DNA from: Plasmodium brasilianum | Lineage: Eukaryota > Apicomplexa > Aconoidasida > Haemosporida > Plasmodiidae | Assembly: GCF_023973825.1 (NCBI RefSeq) | Contig: NC_090118.1 | Span: 342,501 to 406,500, forward strand | Length of the DNA stretch: 64,000 bases | Reading direction: 5' to 3' | Shown: piece after piece, positions 63,958 through 64,000 of the stretch | Numbering within the stretch: the first letter of the stretch is position 1 | Layout of the letters: the number at the start of each line of letters is the position of its first letter | Notes under the pieces: generated by a model | Database searches by the model: none | Told to the model about the DNA's origin: nothing | What the model saw: only the letters and a program-made list of their open reading frames with translations | Translations under genes and position numbers: made by a program

Positions 63958-64000
63958 GAATATTGCCGAGGTGTGTGTTGTTGTTGCTACGTGAATATTT

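Overview
This is a nuclear chromosome segment of a Plasmodium species. The evidence is AT-rich DNA, long poly(A)/poly(T) and TA or TACATA microsatellites, short GT..AG introns, Asn/Lys-rich low-complexity inserts in proteins, and a set of apicomplexan genes (alveolin, apicoplast LipB, NT2, GCN5). From memory, the order NT2 - Obg - exonuclease - DTC - DnaJ - TOM7 - LipB - alveolin - hydrolase - GCN5 - RRM protein matches P. falciparum chromosome 8 around PF3D7_0823200 to PF3D7_0824600, read in reverse. Base composition is richer in G+C than P. falciparum and poorer than P. vivax/knowlesi. The intergenic spacers are long and full of minisatellites, which suggests a P. malariae/P. ovale-like species. 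The species cannot be fixed from sequence alone.

Layout, left to right. (1) 0.5-8.7 kb, minus strand: a four-exon small membrane protein, the Fe-S assembly factor DRE2 (five exons), and a PPR-like hypothetical protein. (2) 10.1-15.4 kb, plus strand: the equilibrative nucleoside transporter NT2 and an Obg-type GTPase. (3) 15.8-22.5 kb, minus strand: an 1147-residue helical protein of unknown function, then a DEDD-family 3'-5' exonuclease-like protein. (4) 23.9-26.7 kb, plus strand: a large basic, repeat-rich hypothetical. (5) 28.5-34.8 kb, minus strand: the mitochondrial dicarboxylate/tricarboxylate carrier and a J-domain/thioredoxin-like membrane protein. (6) 36.4-43.7 kb, plus strand: TOM7, a candidate new three-exon gene, apicoplast LipB, and an IMC1-type alveolin. 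(7) 44.3-56.4 kb, minus strand: a small multi-exon protein, a degenerate alpha/beta hydrolase, and the histone acetyltransferase GCN5. (8) 59-64 kb, plus strand: a candidate secretory or apicoplast-targeted gene and an RRM-WW-RRM RNA-binding protein.

The genes do not form one pathway. Several serve organelles: mitochondrion (DTC, TOM7, perhaps Obg and the PPR-like protein), apicoplast (LipB), and inner membrane complex (alveolin). Others act in Fe-S assembly, chromatin (GCN5) and RNA binding. No rRNA, tRNA, CRISPR array or transposon was found.

The most interesting observations are two probable pseudoenzymes (a hydrolase that has lost both Ser and His, and an exonuclease with Asp replaced by Asn in motif III), an Obg protein with an altered G3 loop, and several frame-consistent multi-exon small genes in regions that look empty. 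Gene structures were built by hand from splice signals and reading-frame agreement. All intron boundaries are inferences to be tested with RNA-seq.
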